From Coprinopsis marcescibilis (lineage: Eukaryota > Basidiomycota > Agaricomycetes > Agaricales > Psathyrellaceae): a stretch of 64,000 nt of DNA. Under the pieces are notes generated by a model that had not been told where the DNA came from, ran no database searches, and was given only the letters and a program-made list of their open reading frames with translations. Location: contig ML210191.1 in NCBI GenBank assembly GCA_004369085.1, positions 127,048 through 191,047 of the forward strand, written 5' to 3'. Numbering within the stretch: the stretch's first letter is position 1; each line of letters starts with the position of its first letter. The translations under genes and the position numbers were made by a program. Below are positions 12,405-24,793 of this stretch, piece after piece.

Positions 12405-15400
12405 TCATATTGTACCTTTTATGAAGGCCTCTTCTCCAAACCAGGATGACTCTGGGACAAAGTTCCAGTAGTTTGAACGCCTGTCACCACAACCCCACAC
12501 GCTGCAAAATAATGAGTTCTTCAACGGGAAAACATCAAAGCAACATGACCTACCCCGCTCCTTCCAGTCCTGAAGCACCGAGACGGTCCATGGATGGACC
12601 CGCAATAACCCACGCCGGTGCGGCAACACCAGTTCGTATAGGGAATAACTTGCCAAGGCGTTCGAGCGAATCCAATCCGGAATGGGCCATGAACAGCATG
12701 ACCCCGCCGTACGAACTGGGATGAGGATGAAGGAAAATCGAGCCTGAATCACGGTTAAGTACCCGAGGGCGTCCCGGAAAGCTCTGGTGCTGGAAAACCA
12801 TGCGTCCGTCCTCTACGCGGAAGGGTGTCCGATGCTCTTTCAAAAAGAGGTCCACGATCTTTGACGCGACGCCGCCTATGACTACGATGTTTCCGGAACC
12901 CCAGCTGCGACTCGCTTGACGAGATATAGCTTCTTCTTCGGATATCAAGTCGGAATCGAGACGATGGTAGAGTTGAAGATCATGGGCAAGTCTAATTGCG
13001 AGGTCCCGGTCGTATTTATCGGAGAAGACTATGGTTAGCGGTCCAGAGGATGTGAGCACTGATTGCAGTCGCACGGGCGGGGCTGAAGGAGCTTGAGGCG
13101 AACCTGAATCGCAAATCTAGAATATCATATCAAGTTGGTGACTTATTCGTGCCAACTTCAGGACTGATTTACTGACCTCCCAGCTCAAATCCTTGCGACG
13201 TATGTAGGTTGGGTAAGCTGCTCCAGAAATGTCTGGTAACTTCAGGACTGTCCCGTCAACATGTAGCTCTGTGATTTGCCGTTGTGGTGAATCTGCTGGG
13301 AGAATTCCAAATGCGTCGACGTTTGCCAATGATACGCGGAGATGCTCAGTGCGGTAGTCGGTCACTGTGAGTTTACCCAAGCTAGAGACGGTAGAAGCGC
13401 TTAGGACCGCGTGGCAATTAAGAATGAAGATAACGAGAACTCTCACCGCCCAGGTACTGTCAGCTTCAAGATGACGAATCTGTACAATGACCCAGTTTCT
13501 TGTGGGCTTGAAACGGTCAAAGTAAATGCGTCTGGTATGCTCGAATCATCGTCTTTGTTCTTGTCGAGGAAGTCCACGACCTCTTCGTTGTTGAGCACTG
13601 ATGAATACCAATGCCCTTTCCCTGGATCCTCCTTAAGACGTGACCTGGCGCAGGAATCAGTCGGTGCGTAGGTGGACGGCGTTGTCACTTACCGGATGTC
13701 CGTACCAAGTTCCCGGGATAAATCCTGAAGTACATTAACCAAAGTCCTTGAATGCCATGAAGGTACATTTTCGTCGGCCCCACTAGAAGTTCGTAAGTAA
13801 ATACCTATATGATCCAAATGGACCAAATCATACCCGTGAACCGCAAGTATCGGCTTATGCACGAGGTTTGAAAGATGAAGGTCATTATCATCTGGAGTGA
13901 GAGAGGTTTCCAGGATAGCCCTAAGAGCTGGGTCGACGAATCGTGCTGATCTGGTGAGCTGCGATCAGCAAGCGCAAGCGTAACCATTAAAAGGCTAATA
14001 ATAATTAATTTGACCTACCGAGAATGTGTCAGCGGTACATAGGCCTGCGACTTGATATAGCCAGCCGCGGGGACAGCTAGAAATTGAAATTCGTCAAAGC
14101 GACTGTCTGTACAACTACTTAATCACAGCCTACCTGCAATGACACGGTCCGGGTAATGCGAAGCTATGTGCCACGCTCCTTGTCCTCCATTTGAGTGGCC
14201 AATAAGCAAAACACGAGTGGAAGCGGGGAAAGACTGGTCTTTCCATGCCGCATTCCTGCTTAGAATGTCGCTAAGCGCGGTAAGGGACTCCCAGACGTCC
14301 TGGGTGCTTGGTCCGTGCCAATCAAGGCCCTGCAGACAATCAACACGCAATATTTATAGCCCAGTGTGTCGTAGAAGGATTTACCCATGAAGTCCTGCCA
14401 GCAGGCATAAGGATCCAGTTACGCTTGTTAAGGGGCATTGCATTTGCCCACAAGTCCATCTCTACGATGTCAACACCGGCTCCGTCTATCAAGGAGGGAA
14501 AGATTAACATCCAATCCTGCCTGAGTTTAGGAAGACCTTACGCAGAGCAACGATTGGCGGTCCATTTGTACTGCCAGATGATGGGTCGAGAGGAGGTAAA
14601 GCAGAGAATAACGAAGGGGTGGACCGAGAGAAGAAGAAAGAACCTATTATCTTTGCACGGGAAGACTCCGACCACTGGCCCAGATGCTTGACCGGCAAAG
14701 AAATAGCTACAGTCTCTGCGCCGGCAATGGAATTTACGTTTAATAAAATCTTGAGATGGCTTCCTGTAAAGGGCAAAGTCTGGCTTATGAAAAGGGGGAT
14801 TACCCGAGTTTGCCCTGGACCGACACGCGTTCCACGCAAGAGACTAACTGAGACGGAAGGCTAGGACAGCAGTCAGTGTTGCGAGAACTGTATGAGCTCG
14901 CGGCACTCACAGCCGCGTCGGAAGCATCTGCAACGGCGGCTCCATCTACGTTTATCCAGTCTGCAAGGCCGCGTAAACCAATCCCCAGTGCATTTCCAAA
15001 GGAATAACCATCGATAAAGTTGGGAACGACGTTGAGTGTTGGCTCGTACGCATGCGATTGGTTCTGAATGTCGAGGGTAATGCCCAAATTGATGATTTGT
15101 TCTGGGTACGCTGAACCTTGTGTGTCTGGGTCTCCGAACAGCCGTATCTGTTTCACGCATTACTTGCTATACTAAACATATACAGAAGCAAGGGTCGTAC
15201 CTCGTAATCACCACTGATAAAGAGATGATACTCTCCGGTGTTGGTTGGGGGTAGTTCAAGAACATGAGGAAGCCCGCGCTCCATCGCATATATATTCCCA
15301 GCATACCACCGGGGAGTAACTGTCTGGTCGGCAAAGTCAACTGGGATGACCGTGAAATATGATCCTTGTACCAGGTCAGCCAAGATATTTGGTAGCTGCG

Positions 15401-15919
15401 AAGCAGTCGAGTTCTTAGCCTTCCCAGTGAGCTTGAACGTCGTGTGAAGGACTGCGTGATGTTGAAGCGAAGCCCAACCTTCAAAGGAGCGAAGATACTT
15501 CCAGCTGTTACTTTAGTGAGAACTCTCAAAGGTAGTGTAGCCTTTGGATTTCAAGTACCGAACGTTGGGAAACGAGACACGAATTTGACCAGATCCGTTA
15601 GATGTTGTCTTTGTCCATCCCACTTGGCCGCCATCTGCATAGTACGACGGCCATAGCTCGGAGAAATCAACGGATTTAGAAACTGATAATAGATAAGCAA
15701 CTGCGATTATGAGTAATAGTTACACCTTTACGATCGAGGGGGAAGGCGGGTGAGATATAATGCTGTTCTCTTGCATGAACGGGGAAAGGGCCCAGGACCT
15801 GTTGCTTTTGAGATCCATAACTGATCATGATCATGGATTGGAAAGTCAACTCACATCCCATTCGTTGTGCAGCTCAAGTTTCCATTTCTCAGCGGCTGCC
15901 GAGGCCATGAGAATCTGCA
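12405..15919 (-). CDS. S9-like alpha/beta-hydrolase (prolyl-oligopeptidase-type), large fungal family
   Basis: Reads as a roughly 900-residue protein with many introns. Exon 1 (MQILMASAAAEKWKLELHNE) splices at WD|VLGPFPVHAREQHYISPAFP, a motif I associate with a large basidiomycete family. Next come a beta-rich N-terminal part (VDFSELWPSYYADGG, VSFPNVR, FISGDYEVRLFG, FIDGYSFGNALGIGLRGLADW) and the catalytic core with nucleophile elbow RVLLIGHSNGGQGAWHIA near 14.2 kb, Ser in GHSNGG. The last exon ends NYWNFVPESSWFGEEAFIKG with TGA 12405-12407. The leader before the first ATG is hydrophobic but closed upstream, so a signal peptide is uncertain. Substrate unknown: peptidase or esterase. TMA7 starts 138 bp away on the other strand, a divergent promoter. 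Confidence 0.75.
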
Positions 15920-16057
15920 TGGTAAGGAAGAGGGGGAGGAGGGTTAAAAATAGCCCACGGTCCGCAGGCACCGCTGTTTATTCCGAAAGTATTTGGCAAA
16001 CACGGCCATTATATGGCAGCACAGCAGATTAAGCTGTTCTCCAAGAACTATTACACG

Positions 16058-16480
16058 ATGGCGAGCAGACAAGGAGGAAAGCTCAAGCCCTTGAAGGTAA
16101 GCAGTGCTGTTGTGGTGGTGAGAGCTGGAGACTGACATGCGGTCCCAAGGCTCCCAAGAAGGACAAGAAAGAGGATACTGAGGAGGATGCTGCCTTCAAA
16201 GCACAGAAGAAGGCTGATGCCGATGCATTGAAAGCTGCGCGAGAGAAAGGTGGGCAGCCGATATATTTAACAAATTCTGTAGTTGCTAACAGTGTTCTTG
16301 CGCCGGCAGCTTTGAAACGTGAGTGCTCGAAATTATACATTGCTGGGTGGCGATTCTGATTGGGTTTGCACTGCAGATGGACCTCTGGTTGGTGGTGGAA
16401 TCAAGAAGTAAGTGTTGCTGGTGGTCATCTGTGGGTGTTTGTGACTTATGTGAGTCAATAATAGGTCAGGAAAGAAATAA
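16058..16480 (+). CDS. TMA7: TMA7, translation-machinery-associated protein 7
   Basis: Small, highly charged ribosome-associated protein (64 residues here, matching the family). Spliced product starts MASRQGGKLKPLK, continues APKKDKKEDTEEDAAFKAQ and ends GPLVGGGIKKSGKK, the diagnostic tail. Exons: 16058-16096, about 16150-16251, 16310-16318, then ATGGACCTC... to about 16407, and GTCAGGAAAGAAATAA ending at 16480. The third exon is only 9 nt (CTTTGAAAC, phase 1 in and out). Five exons for 64 codons is extreme but each junction preserves family residues. Too fragmented to be found by ORF length, so easily missed. Confidence 0.9.
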
Positions 16481-16658
16481 AGAGAGTAGAATAGACTTTT
16501 GTGGAAAATATAATGATTGTGCCCCAGTACCTTGAGTTTGCATTTGTTTGTGTTTGGCTTATTCGAGGTATTCAGCCAACCGCCCAAATCCAAGAATTCA
16601 GTCTCCTCCTCCAACGCCCAAAATTATCTGAGCTCGTCGTCGTTTCTCGTCTTCCTCG

Positions 16659-19334
16659 ATGTTGAGCTCTTTGCAGGCTCTGCAAAACTCGGTTCAGCAA
16701 CCTCAGAATCAGCAGCAGCAGCAGAATTCACAGCTATCCCAAGGCCAGCAAGGCGGCATCCCTCTTCCACCGCCCCCACAGAGTGGCCAAGATTTCACCC
16801 TCTCCAGCGTCCTCCATTTCCTTCAGACAGAGCACAGGCGTTATGAACGTGATAGAAATGAATGGGAAATCGAACGGGCTGAAATGAGGGTTAGTACTTG
16901 TCTTTGCCTGCTTTCTCCCTCTCGCGTCTAACTGCCAGATGGCAGGCACGAATCGCCTTGCTCGAGGGCAACCAGAGATCTTTCGAAAACGTCAAACTTG
17001 ACCTGATGCGCCGAATTAAAATGCTTGAGTACGCTTTGCGCATGGAACGGTATGCTCCCTTTACGCGCTCCCGACTTCAATTCGGCTTACACGTCGAAAG
17101 GTCGAAGCAATTGAACCAGTCGGCTTCCACTTCAAGTGCCTCAAGCAAATTGTTGGCCCAAGCTCCCGGAGTCTCAGCACTTCAGAAAGACGACTCAAAC
17201 AGTCAAAAGGCTGAGAGCGGAGGGAGCTCTCCACGCAGCGACGGTGCGTGTGGTTGAACGTGTCACTAAAGGCCCCACTGACGGGTCATATCCCTGCAGA
17301 TTCCCCCCTTCCAGAAACTCGACTACCCAATGGCGCGCACTTGAATGGACCAAATACACGACCCAACTCATGGGGTCCTTCCAACTGGGCCAACGGACCC
17401 GCAAATGCTGCTGTCTATGGCAGGCCGCCTGCGGGCAGGGATCCAAAGAGCAGGGCGCGGAGCCGGGACTATCTCAAGCAGTGAGTCGGACGACGTCCCC
17501 TACAAGTTGTCTTTCAAACCGCGATATAGGTGCCTTCAAGAGATTTCATATCTTACGTCCCCTCAAGCAATGAACCCTTTGCCGAACCGACCTCTTTTAA
17601 ACAGCTCATCCATCCCAATGGCGATACCCAACGTTCCCTCGTTCGATTCTGGCCCTTTCAACGGCCGGCCACGAAAAATCATGCCAGACCCTGGAAAAGA
17701 ATTCCCCGCATTGAATGGCGCAGCCCCTTTGCCAAGCGCATCAACGACGCAGGCGCAATCTATTCCGCAAGCTCCGATTGCAGAGCAAAATACCCCTTCA
17801 CAGCAGCAATCGACCTCTAACTCGCAAACAGCACCAAACCAGCCGGTGTCTCAGCCACCATCTTCCCATTCACCGCCAGAACAATTACCGACAGCAGGTG
17901 CTGGGGAAGGACAGTCCAATACCGCTATCTTTAGACCGGATGAAAATTGGAAAGAGAAGCTGCGCGACGCCCCGCGGAAGGCCCCAAGTGACGACGACTG
18001 GCGAGGAGACGATGATTTAAAGTATGATGATCCCGTCGGGACGGACGAAGTTCCTGCTTCATCGGAGGAGGGAAACACCAAGACTTGGAAGGCGAAGCGA
18101 ACACTGAGAAAGTGAGTCAAACGTAGTCAATCCTTTCGGAAATCTGCTGATGCTTCTCAGTCATCTTGATGCAGTTCGTGCCGTTGCATTCCACCCCAAT
18201 GAACTCTGCCTTGCAACAGGTGGCGACGATTTCACGGTTAAAATCTGGCGAATGGAAGTCTCTGTTCTTGCCTCATCCAAGTTGGTGCATCGTTTCCATT
18301 CTACTTTCATTTTGCTTAGGGGCTTTTTATAGCACGCGACCAACTACCGAAGTTGAACCTCAACTGACGTTGCGGGGCCATTTTGCCGCCATCACAAAGC
18401 TGGTTCACTCTCCTTCGAAAGGACTGCTCTATTCTGCCTCACTCGATTCCGCCATCAGGGTTTGGGCCCTCCCTTCAACTTCTCATACGACTTATGCGCC
18501 GTATGACGAGACCCGGTCAAGAGGGGAGCTAATCCATCACACCGAGGCTGTCTGGGATTTGGCTCTTGTACGAGATGAGAGCACTCTGATTAGCTGTGGA
18601 GCAGATGGTCAAGTCAAAGTATGGGATGTTAGTGGACCGTCTGGTGGCGGGTCGTTGAAGTTGACATGGGGGTACAACGGTATCACCGATAATCCCGACG
18701 AGTCCAAGGACGACTTGAGACCAGGCGCGACGGCAGTTGAAGCAATCAAGACAGATCTGAACAGGGTTGCAGTTGCATACCAAAATTCGGTTGTCAAGAT
18801 TTTCGATATTGAAACGGGCAAGGAGGTTGCCAAACTGAACAGCGACATCAGCTATGGTGAGCCACACGGTTAAAGGTTTTATGACACCTGAGTTAACCTG
18901 TCGTAGATGGTACTTCTGCGACGCAGATTAATTGTTTGACATCGCATCCAACTATGCCACTATTGGTAACTGGACACGAGGACAAATACATCAGGCTCTT
19001 CGACATTGTCACAGGTTCGTATCAGATGTTATTCTCTGATTGAATGGCCGTTTAACTTTCGCGTCTAGGACAATGCACACATTCTATGCTGGCACACCTT
19101 GATGGCGTGACATCCCTATCCATCGATGCATCCGGCTTCTCTCTAGTTTCGGGCAGCCACGATTGCTCAGTGAGGTTCTGGGATCTTCTTGGTTCGCGAT
19201 CGTGTATCCAGGAGATCACCGCTCACCGAGAAAAGGCACGAGAAGGCGTACTCGATGTCGAGTTCCATCCTTCACTGCCGTTCCTCGCGAGTGCTGGCGC
19301 TGACGGAGTAGTAAAGCTCTATGCTTCATCATAA
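16659..19334 (+). CDS. Striatin, STRIPAK complex scaffold
   Basis: Regulatory B''' subunit of PP2A and scaffold of the STRIPAK complex (with MOB3, SIP1/FAR11-type partners), which in fungi controls cell fusion, septation and fruiting. Seen: Gln-rich N-terminus, then the signature [19 protein letters not shown] / [18 protein letters not shown] / [17 protein letters not shown], which is the caveolin-binding plus coiled-coil oligomerisation segment; a long Pro/Ser/Gln linker (17.1-18.0 kb); and C-terminal WD40 repeats ([81 protein letters not shown]). Stop at 19332-19334. Start chosen at 16659, the first in-frame ATG before the coiled coil. Confidence 0.92.
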
Positions 19335-19594
19335 CCTATCTCTATGTCTAGGTCTAGAACGTTGCATTTTCTCACAAACTTTTACTTATACCGGGTCCCA
19401 CTGTATTGAGCCTATGTTCTTTCTCTCTTCCCTTCCTTTTTCGCTTTCGTGATTGTCATCTTAACGGTATAGCTTTCCACGGCAGATGATTCTAACGCTG
19501 ATGCTGTAATGACATACATTTCTCCGCTTTTTATTATTGCAAGGTGCTTTGATGAGGACATCGGAAAATGAGACAAGAGATACAGAGTGAGGTG

Positions 19595-21082
19595 CTATGC
19601 GAGTATCCTAGAGCTACAGGTAAACAATATACATTCTAAAAATACAACGAGATGCTTGGGCAGGTCAAAATCTTGGAATATAAAGCAGACAAAGTTCCCC
19701 ATAAGTAATCGTGACTTCAAATTTCTGTTATAAGAAGTCAGAACAGTCGTGTGACGTCGAATGGAAAGGAGCAACTCACGAATATGCATTCCTTGTTCAG
19801 CTGCTAAAATCGTAACCCCAAGTCCCTTTTCTTCGACCAAAGATCGAACCGATTCAACAATGATTTCCCGCGAAGGTCGATCCGAAGCGTCGTCCCCTGC
19901 ATCCTTGCAATGCATAACATAGACCGTCAATCCGCTCAAAGAATTTCTCAAATCAGACGAAGAAACCAGCCGGCGCTGCCGTTTTCGGGTATGCTTCGCG
20001 TGTTGTTCAGAAGAATGGCCGTTTGGTCTGCATTTCTTGACCTCGAGTGCGAGGGTGGTCAGTTCTTCCAGGAGATATTCCGGTGTGAGGTGTCCGAAGA
20101 GTTGACTGACGGGCTGTCCAGAAGGCCAAGAACACTCGATGAAGATGGTCGAAAGGGTGTCTGGTATCTTTGGAGCAGCTGCGCGCCAGACGTTTATCGT
20201 TCGTGGGACCTTGGCGACTGAGTCCGGTTCAACATCGCCAAAGAACAGAAATTCCTTCCCGTTGACATCGTGTCGAATGAAGTAGGCGACGGACTCGTAA
20301 TTCCCTAGTTCATTTTCACCGTGGTTGATGGGAAACGTTCGTACGGATACTTCAGGGAATATGGGCTCATACTCGGTTTCGGGAATGAGGCTAGAGAGTA
20401 CAAGGTCAATGGTCTTGTTTCGGGCTTCAGAGAACAATAGACCTACGGCGAATAGAGAAACTTGTAGTCCTCGTCTTCTTCGTTCCAAGAAGCGAGATTT
20501 GGCCAAGTTCTATCATTGAATACAGACGACTCGATGTCCTTGAGAGTTTGCTTCACAGCGTGAATTCGTTTCCGAGGGCCGCCAAGTGAACCGGCGGAAA
20601 CCACCAGGCTCATAATGTGGTCCATGTGTGCATGGGTGATCAAGAAGCCCCTAGATAGGTTTAAATTAAGCACCGAGAGACGGTATTCATTAGACTGTAC
20701 TAACCGAACGGCTTTGTATATGTCGGAGGCCGAGAGCGAGGAACCACACTGTAAATCCGAGTCTTGCTGAAATAGACGGGGGTTCTGCTTCAAAAGTCGC
20801 CTGAGAGTACCTTGGCCAGAACCTGTTGAATCATAGGGGCTCAGAAAGGCGCCCGCCAAGGTAGCCACCGTAATACGCACCGGCCTCCAGTGCCAAAACG
20901 CCATCTTTCCAATGTGCTGTGTGTGATTTGAGCAGGTACCTGAAATTTGGTCAGGAACGTGTTAGCGCCTGGTCGAGACCATGTTGGGGGATTGCTATCA
21001 TTACGAAAAGGACTTACGCAGAGAGATTTGATTCGTCTGGGCCCCCTCCTGCGCCAACAACGACTATGTCGAAGGCTGTCAT
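19595..21082 (-). CDS. Class II 3',5'-cyclic-nucleotide phosphodiesterase (PDE1-type)
   Basis: Low-affinity cAMP phosphodiesterase of the metallo-beta-lactamase fold, hydrolysing cAMP to AMP and damping PKA. Seen: MTAFDIVVVGAGGGPDESNL at the start, spliced to YLLKSHTAHWKDGVLALEAG; the metal site LITHAHMDHIMS near 20.63 kb; SVRTFPINHGE; FLFFGDVEPDS (metal-binding Asp) and FIECSWPSGQPVSQLFGHL. Start 21082 fits the family; the frame stays open upstream to 21358, so a longer N-terminus (possible alternative ATG near 21229) cannot be excluded. The last junction after GMHI (about 19779) is unsure, so the true stop may be slightly different. Converges on striatin with a 260-bp gap. Confidence 0.88.
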
Positions 21083-21581
21083 GGGGGGTTGAAGAGGGTA
21101 GAGGGGACTGCAATTCTGGTCCAAGCGTTCTGACGCCCTTGTGATAGGGTCCGAGTCACGGTCATCACTAGCACTGGTCTTGCGGGGAATGATGGCGCTC
21201 GTCGCTGTCGTTCCTGCCGCCGTGCTCATCGCTAGACTGCCAAATCTTCGCCGCAGACAGGATTTCAGTTGGTCCATATACCGGGTAAGCAGAGGCAGAC
21301 TTCTGCAAGGCATGCTATCCGACCGCTGAGCAACCGTATGGGATTTAAAGCCTCCCATACGAATACAATAGACTCTCCGTTTGGGAGGGCACGAGTCAGT
21401 AATTGAAGTAATGACACCCTGAATACACCGCTATAATATAGTCGTGTTCCCTTGTTGGCTGCAGAGTATCAGGGATTCGAAGTAACCACTGGACAACGAT
21501 TTACTCGGAAATCGTGCTCCGACAGTCTCGCGTGGCTAACGATCGCCTCTGTCTTGTATTTATGACAACCATTACTTCCGC
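21083..21581. promoter_or_regulatory. Divergent promoter region, PDE / unknown gene
   Basis: About 500 bp between the two start codons. The part to 21358 is open in the PDE frame and could encode an N-terminal extension of it. Beyond that I see nothing distinctive. Confidence 0.35.
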
Positions 21582-23829
21582 ATGGCCACCACCAACCCGT
21601 CATCAAGTTCGAGCGAGAAGAAAAAAATCAAGGTGGAGGAGCGCAATGCAGAGTTGTTCAAAACGTTTGAAAAGATCTTCGAGGATGCCTCGGTGAAAAA
21701 TCATGATCGTTTTCGCTCTGCTGCAGTTAAACTGGCAGTTTGGCTGAAGGATTCCCGTGGTTATTACCCCAATGCGAGAAAAGAGGTGAGCTCAAGAGAC
21801 TATTTCGTTGCAGTGGCCCTCTGAATTGCCCGTGCTAGATTGTCAAGTTGCTCATGGTATACATCGTCCCAGCCAGTGTGTATGTTCTCTACCAGACTGA
21901 TACGCTGTTGCTAGGTAGCTCAGATCAGCCTTCGACGTCAACACGCTGGCGCTGGTACAGATATACTCAAAATTATCGGGTACAATTTTCCGCCAGAAGT
22001 ATACCAAAACCATCCATTGCGGGATGCGTATATACAGCTGGTGCGGGCAATCTACCCACATATACATCTTTTCGTGGAACAAGATCTGAAAAGTCCGTCT
22101 AGAACTATTGATCTAAACAAAGTGCTGAAATGACACCCAGCTCCCCTCTGCATTCTCCTCCATTCGATAGGAATCAATGATTTTCCCGAATCACTACTTG
22201 TGCCCAGCACCAGCAGGTATTTCCAATGCTTGTCCGCTATTCAAGTTCAAGATTTGAATTGGACTGTGTTTTCAGAAGTATATCAGCTTCAACGCCAACT
22301 GGAGCACTCCGCACCGGGTAAGGCTTTAATTTCCGTCCAACACTGTTTGCTCAATCTCACACTTGCCTTCAGGGACTCGCCGGTTTCAACGCCCATCCCG
22401 TCAGCAATCACCTCGAGTTATCCTCACTCTACACCGGTCGGTCACCAGGCCCCTTTTTCTGTTTCGGAAGGCAACGTCTTGAGGAATGAAAAGGGATACC
22501 CTGAAGGAACAAGCCCGTCGAACGCAGCCGCACTGTTATCTAACCCTGCAACCTCCAGATCAAGCTCTATAAGCTCACATACGGTTACGAACGTACGTCT
22601 GCCTTGTTCCACAAACGATGCAGACACTCAAAGTGCATCACAGGCCTCAGCTCACCCAAAACCCGCTTTAATACCGACTTCTGAATTTACTAACAACGCG
22701 ATCTCGACGCAGACCGCCACTACTATCCCCACAGCAAACGCACCGAACGTACATACGAAGGGTTCTACCGTCACACGCGTCAAGAAGAAGAAGAAACCTA
22801 TCGATATCGCTGCTCTTCAACAACGGGACATCGAGAGTTTCAAACAGCGCGTCGCTTCGACATTAGCTGCACCCGCTGCTCCAATTACATCCACATCTGA
22901 TGTTCCAGCCGAGGCCAAACCAGAGGAGCCAGTATCCGGTTCTCTATCGTCGGACCTGCCACGTCCAACAACAGGGATTGTTGTGCCCAGCGCAGCGAAT
23001 TCCGAACATCCTGGAGCAGCGCAGCCTCCTACAGAAGTAATTACGGAAAGAAACCAGGAGGTTCTCAATACGAACCAGCCTGATTTATCAGAGGCGGTCT
23101 CTCCCACAGAAAGTGAGTATGTCATATAATTTCGAACATGTTTTTTCTGATCCATAACGTAGGGATCTTTGGCGATGATTTTCGGGTCCTATCACTACAA
23201 CGGGGCTTACCCGCAGCGCGAGGCAGCATTATATTCGCGTTCGATCTCACAAACCGATTTTTCGAATTGGCAATTCAATGGAAGAATCGCACAGGGACTC
23301 TCAGGTAAGTTCCCATTCATCACAAGGATCCTATCAGTATTTCAATCTCAAAGCTGTTAGTGAACTGAGTGGTTCTATCTGTCTGTCACTTGGTTGTTTT
23401 CCTGTGGGAGGCTTGGCCCTGGATAGACCTTTCGAAGAACAAGTCACAGCTCTATCTTCTTCGTGGCCGAAAGATGGTGGATTATCTGCAAAGTTCCATC
23501 GGGAAGGGGACAAGATCAAACTGCCACTTGCACCGCCTTTTACCGTACGCACAATTCCTTGTACTCTTTGAAACCGTATCAACCCTAAGTAGGTGACACC
23601 CGACAATACGTTCGACATTGCTTCGTTCATCCAACCAGGAAAAAATAGCTTTGAAGTGGTGCAGAGCAAAGACTGGTCCCAGTTTGTCTTTGTTCTCTTC
23701 ATCCACCATCCAACGGAGGCTCAGATGGACAAAGTCAGAGCGAAGCGGACCAAAGATAATGACTGGGAAAACTGGAAACGAGAGATGTCGAAACCACTTC
23801 CTGTGAAGATACCCAAATACGAACTTTGA
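21582..23829 (+). CDS. Conserved fungal protein of unknown function, Ser/Thr-rich middle
   Basis: I do not recognise the family. Exon 1 (21582-about 21785) reads MATTNPSSSSSEKKKIKVEE, then an alpha-helical stretch AELFKTFEKIFEDASVKNHD. After introns, LRRQHAGAGTDILKIIGYNF continues in a frame used only by splicing. A long Ser/Thr/Pro/Ala linker follows (22.3-22.75 kb) with a basic VTRVKKKKKPIDIAALQQRD segment, then a beta-rich C-terminus: FDLTNRFFELAIQWKNRTGT, ALSSSWPKDGG, VTPDNTFDIASFIQPGKNSF and SQFVFVLFIHHPT. The last part faintly recalls PINIT-type domains of SUMO ligases, but no zinc-finger motif follows. Stop 23827-23829. The exon map is approximate. Confidence 0.7.
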
Positions 23830-23998
23830 CCTCATAGTCGTTATAATTATGACATATCGTAGTAGGAGTAGGAAGCTGTCCTTATTTCTTGTTGTACTTG
23901 CAGAGGTTGAATGGATCGGTTGACGGCACAAACATCTTCAGTGCGGGCGTCAAGCGGAGCTTTAAAGGTTTCTCCTGTACTTCCACCATCCCTCTGCT

Positions 23999-24465
23999 AT
24001 GGCTGTAATCCCTCCTCAACCCCGCTCAAATAAACTTAGGGCATGTCTACTATGCTCTATCGTCCAACTTCCGAGCGATTTCAAACGCAATGGATGCCCG
24101 AACTGCGACGACATTCTTCAGGTTCGCTGGCCTCGTTCTCCATGTCTGACCTCTTGTATATTGACAAAAGTCCGTTCTCAGTTGAAAGGCAATGTGGACC
24201 GAGTTAATTCCTGTACTACCGCACTGTTCGAGGGTGTCATTGCCGTGGTAGATCCTGACAACAGCTGGGTAGCCAAGTGGCAGCGAACGTGTACGCTCAA
24301 TGTCTTTGTGTTTGAAGTAGCTTATATTTATGCCTTTTTCTAGCCCAGAAGGTTCGGGGAATATACGCAGTAAGGGTTAGAGGTCGGGTCCCAGAGGATG
24401 TCGAAGCAGAACTGCAAGACCGAGGGCTCAAATACCGGCCGCGAGACCAGACGGAACAGGATTAG
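23999..24465 (+). CDS. SPT4: SPT4, transcription elongation factor (DSIF subunit)
   Basis: Small zinc-finger protein that pairs with SPT5 to form DSIF, which rides on RNA polymerase II (and I) and promotes processivity. Seen: LRACLLCSIVQLPSDF then NGCPNCDDILQ, giving the CxxC...CxxC zinc site; after an intron LKGNVDRVNSCTTALFEGVI and DPDNSWVAKWQR; a final exon QKVRGIYAVRVRGRVPEDVE ends at TAG 24463-24465. About 115-120 residues spliced, the usual length. Two introns, at about 24122-24181 and 24290-24344. Confidence 0.93.
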
Positions 24466-24793
24466 CCCTCAGCCAGGTCAGCGTTAGACGTTAGACCGCG
24501 ACAGCCCCAAGAACGGATAGCTTGGACCGACATCATCTACAGTGCCCCCCGCTCAGTCTATTTGCAGGCATACATTCCTTTCGCCATCATCGTCATTTCA
24601 CCGCCTTGAACAATAACCAGACCATAGCATGTGCAACGTCTTCGATTCTGGGCGCAGTCGATTTACATAGTCCCGTACGGCTCGGAGAGCCAAATACTTA
24701 TACTTGCGTGTGATGGATTTGGGGACAATACATTGGACTTTCATTCTTGATTCAAAACACTTCCTTGTTAGATTCCTCTCGCTCATCTCCGTC
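24466..24793. other. Intergenic SPT4 / metallophosphatase
   Basis: About 330 bp, the 3' flank of SPT4 and promoter of the next gene. No coding signal or notable repeat seen. Confidence 0.4.

Noticed and set aside
21476..21490. GGGATTCGAAG as part of a tRNA T-arm (B box)
   Set aside because: No matching A box or cloverleaf within 100 bp either side.
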